Of a stretch of 7,033 bases of DNA, positions 6,483 to 7,033 are shown piece by piece. A model generated the notes under the pieces. The model saw only the letters and a list, made by a program, of their open reading frames with translations. It ran no database searches and was not told the origin of the DNA. The DNA is from Spirochaetota bacterium. GTDB lineage: Bacteria > Spirochaetota > UBA4802 > UB4802. The stretch spans positions 1 through 7,033 of the forward strand of contig JAKPOE010000274.1 in the NCBI GenBank assembly GCA_029548025.1, read 5' to 3'. Numbering within the stretch: position 1 is the first letter of the stretch; each line of letters opens with the position of its first letter. The position numbers and the translations under genes are program-made.

Positions 6483-6533
6483 CATATGGCTCGTGCGAGG
6501 ACAAAGACAGGATGTCTTCCGCAGCACGATGGC
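6459..6533 (+). other. structured intergenic element with GGA-loop hairpins
   Basis: This segment is richer in G+C than its surroundings and highly self-complementary. GGCA-TGGA-TGCC (6464-6475) is a hairpin with GGA in its loop. GCCATATGGC (6481-6490) is a perfect palindrome preceded by GTAG (6476-6479). AAGACA (6504-6509) and TGTCTT (6513-6518) pair around an apical GGA. This hairpin is enclosed by CGTGC (6492-6496) pairing with GCACG (6524-6528), plus a GG/CC step. On the plus strand the ACAGGATGT core closely resembles the CsrA/RsmA binding consensus. It could be a small regulatory RNA, or a dispersed REP-like intergenic repeat. No -10/-35 pair was identified directly upstream. Confidence 0.45.
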
Positions 6534-6595
6534 AAAGATATAATCCATACAGCGGGATAAGGCACACCGCCGTTTGAGGTGGCTCCACAGGGTTG

Positions 6596-6630
6596 GTAAG
6601 GGGGTATTTAGCGTATAAATACCCCCTTAC
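6596..6630. repeat. perfect 15-bp inverted repeat with 5-base loop
   Basis: GTAAGGGGGTATTTA (6596-6610), loop GCGTA (6611-6615) and TAAATACCCCCTTAC (6616-6630) pair without a mismatch. No T-run follows on either strand, so it does not read as an intrinsic terminator. A perfect stem of this length suggests a mobile-element terminus, a REP-like palindrome, or a structured RNA end. Confidence 0.85.
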
Positions 6631-6711
6631 AAAACGATAAAACTTTTGTCGCCAAACAAAGGAAAGTATGAGAAAAAATATGGAGATGCTTTTTTGAATA
6701 AAAGTGCTGAG

Positions 6712-6743
6712 TATAACATCTTGAGCATAGTGAAAAATCTTAC
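6712..6743 (+). repeat. degenerate TGTCATYCTGAG-type dispersed repeat, copy 1
   Basis: The stretch containing AACATCTTGAGCATAGTG followed by AAAAATCTTA resembles, with several changes, the widespread intergenic element of the form TGTCATTCTGAGC...AGTGAAGAATCT. Decay at both ends makes the borders approximate. Confidence 0.4.
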
Positions 6744-6766
6744 TCCCTTTTGAAAAAGTTAACGTC

Positions 6767-6855
6767 TGTCATCCTGAGCCGGATGATTAGTATCTCGATT
6801 TTTTTTAAAATTGAAAAATAGATTTTTCAGTCGCTGGCGCTCCTTCACAATGATA
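6767..6855. repeat. inverted pair of TGTCATYCTGAG-type dispersed repeats (copies 2 and 3)
   Basis: Copy 2 begins TGTCATCCTGAGCCGG (6767-6782) on the plus strand. Copy 3, on the minus strand, reads TATCATTGTGAAGGAGCG and then CCAGCGACTGAAAAATC (plus 6855 to 6821). This follows the usual order of the element: a CAT-box, GAG/AAG, a GC-rich middle, then TGAAxAATC. Between them TGAAAAAT, AG, ATTTTTCA (6812-6829) is a perfect 8-bp dyad. Head-to-head copies of this kind form MITE-like hairpins in intergenic DNA of many bacteria. The family name and its function are not established to my knowledge. Confidence 0.5.
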
Positions 6856-6881
6856 CTGCCATCATCACAACAATAAACAGC

Positions 6882-6899
6882 CGTGCCACGGAAGGCACG
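6882..6899 (+). other. hairpin with ACGGAA loop
   Basis: CGTGCC (6882-6887), loop ACGGAA (6888-6893) and GGCACG (6894-6899) form a perfect 6-bp stem that exposes GGA. It resembles the GGA-loop hairpins at 6464-6475 and 6504-6518. It may belong to the same kind of element or be independent. Confidence 0.45.
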
Positions 6900-7033
6900 T
6901 CGTCTTTGAATGCAGGCGCATGAAGCCCCTTTTTCTCTTGTGCAACAAAGATAGAAAATAAATAAAGTTTTGGTTGCATACATCAACAAGAAAAATTTTC
7001 CAATACCTGTGCCAGCAGGGGCTTCCTCAAAAT

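Larger units (their letters stand above)
6759..7031 (-). pseudogene. possible remnant of a P-loop ATPase/helicase entering from the right edge
   Basis: A minus-strand frame open from the right edge starts with EAPAGTGIGK (about plus 7025-6996). This resembles the Walker A of DinG-like helicases, where EAGTGIGKS or EAPTGTGKS is usual and is followed by a hydrophobic stretch. Here Phe replaces the expected Ser/Thr after GK. After about 30 residues the frame runs through the hairpin at 6882-6899 and the dispersed repeats, and ends at 6759 with no helicase features. If real, it is an N-terminal helicase fragment cut off by rearrangement. A chance P-loop-like string is equally possible. Confidence 0.22.
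6195..7033. other. gene-poor, repeat-rich right-hand region
   Basis: In these 839 bases I see no intact gene I can defend. The first 120 bases are the leader and promoter of the smr-mutS2 unit. The remainder contains a GGGGTCAGAGC tag, a hairpin cluster (6459-6533), a perfect long hairpin (6596-6630), three degenerate copies of a dispersed repeat (6712-6855), another GGA-loop hairpin (6882-6899) and a possible broken ATPase fragment at the edge. Short open frames here run through these repeats and have no recognisable domain. Confidence 0.6.

Noticed and set aside
6385..6588. Minus-strand open frame of 67 codons
   Set aside because: It runs through the hairpin cluster, has no recognisable domain and no clear ribosome binding site. 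The peptide looks like a by-product of a structured repeat.
6596..6630. Reading the perfect hairpin as an intrinsic terminator
   Set aside because: The bases after the stem are AAAACG on the plus strand and CCAACC on the minus strand, so there is no T-run.
6922..7025. GAAGCCCC (6922-6929) and GGGGCTTC (7018-7025) as inverted repeats of a mobile element
   Set aside because: Only 8 bp match, with 88 bp between them. No transposase or target duplication is seen, so chance is likely.
1..7033. CRISPR array, tRNA or rRNA genes
   Set aside because: I saw no regularly spaced direct repeats, cloverleaf with a TTCRA arm, or conserved rRNA segment on either strand.

Overview
This is an AT-rich bacterial window holding four intact protein genes, the tail of a transposase at the left edge, and about 840 bp of gene-poor, repeat-laden DNA at the right edge. 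I see no rRNA, tRNA or CRISPR array. The taxon cannot be fixed from sequence reading alone. AT richness, a full-length MutS2 with a C-terminal Smr domain, and dispersed intergenic repeats of the TGTCATYCTGAG kind fit an environmental Gram-negative lineage such as a spirochaete-like bacterium, but this is only a guess.

Layout. Positions 2-115 (+) encode the last 37 residues of an IS5-like DDE transposase. An AT-rich intergenic stretch (116-494) follows, with a strong sigma70-type promoter candidate (237-265), an operator-like dyad (364-388) and a good ribosome binding site (485-490). Next is a plus-strand two-gene unit: a class II fructose-bisphosphate aldolase-like protein (495-1697) and a GH13 alpha-glucosidase (1690-3318), overlapping by 8 bp. 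A 108-bp convergent gap follows with no clear terminator. On the minus strand lie mutS2 (3427-5847) and, upstream of it, a stand-alone Smr-domain gene (5922-6194). Both are probably read from a well-formed promoter at 6288-6316. From 6317 to the right edge I find no convincing intact gene. That stretch holds a GGGGTCAGAGC-type tag, a cluster of hairpins with GGA in their loops, a perfect 15-bp hairpin, three decayed copies of a TGTCATYCTGAG-type repeat, and a possible broken P-loop ATPase fragment at the edge.

How the genes work together. The plus-strand pair is central carbohydrate metabolism: the glucosidase releases glucose from alpha-glucosides and the aldolase splits fructose-1,6-bisphosphate lower in the same pathway. 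The minus-strand pair puts two Smr domains in one unit. The small protein has the DLH and HGKG motifs typical of Smr endonucleases, and MutS2 carries the DLR form. From what is known of SmrB (mRNA cleavage at collided ribosomes) and Bacillus MutS2 (splitting of collided ribosomes), a joint role in ribosome rescue is an attractive inference, alongside the older view of MutS2 as a suppressor of recombination.

The most unusual material is the right-hand 700 bp, where several kinds of small repeat or structured element are packed together.
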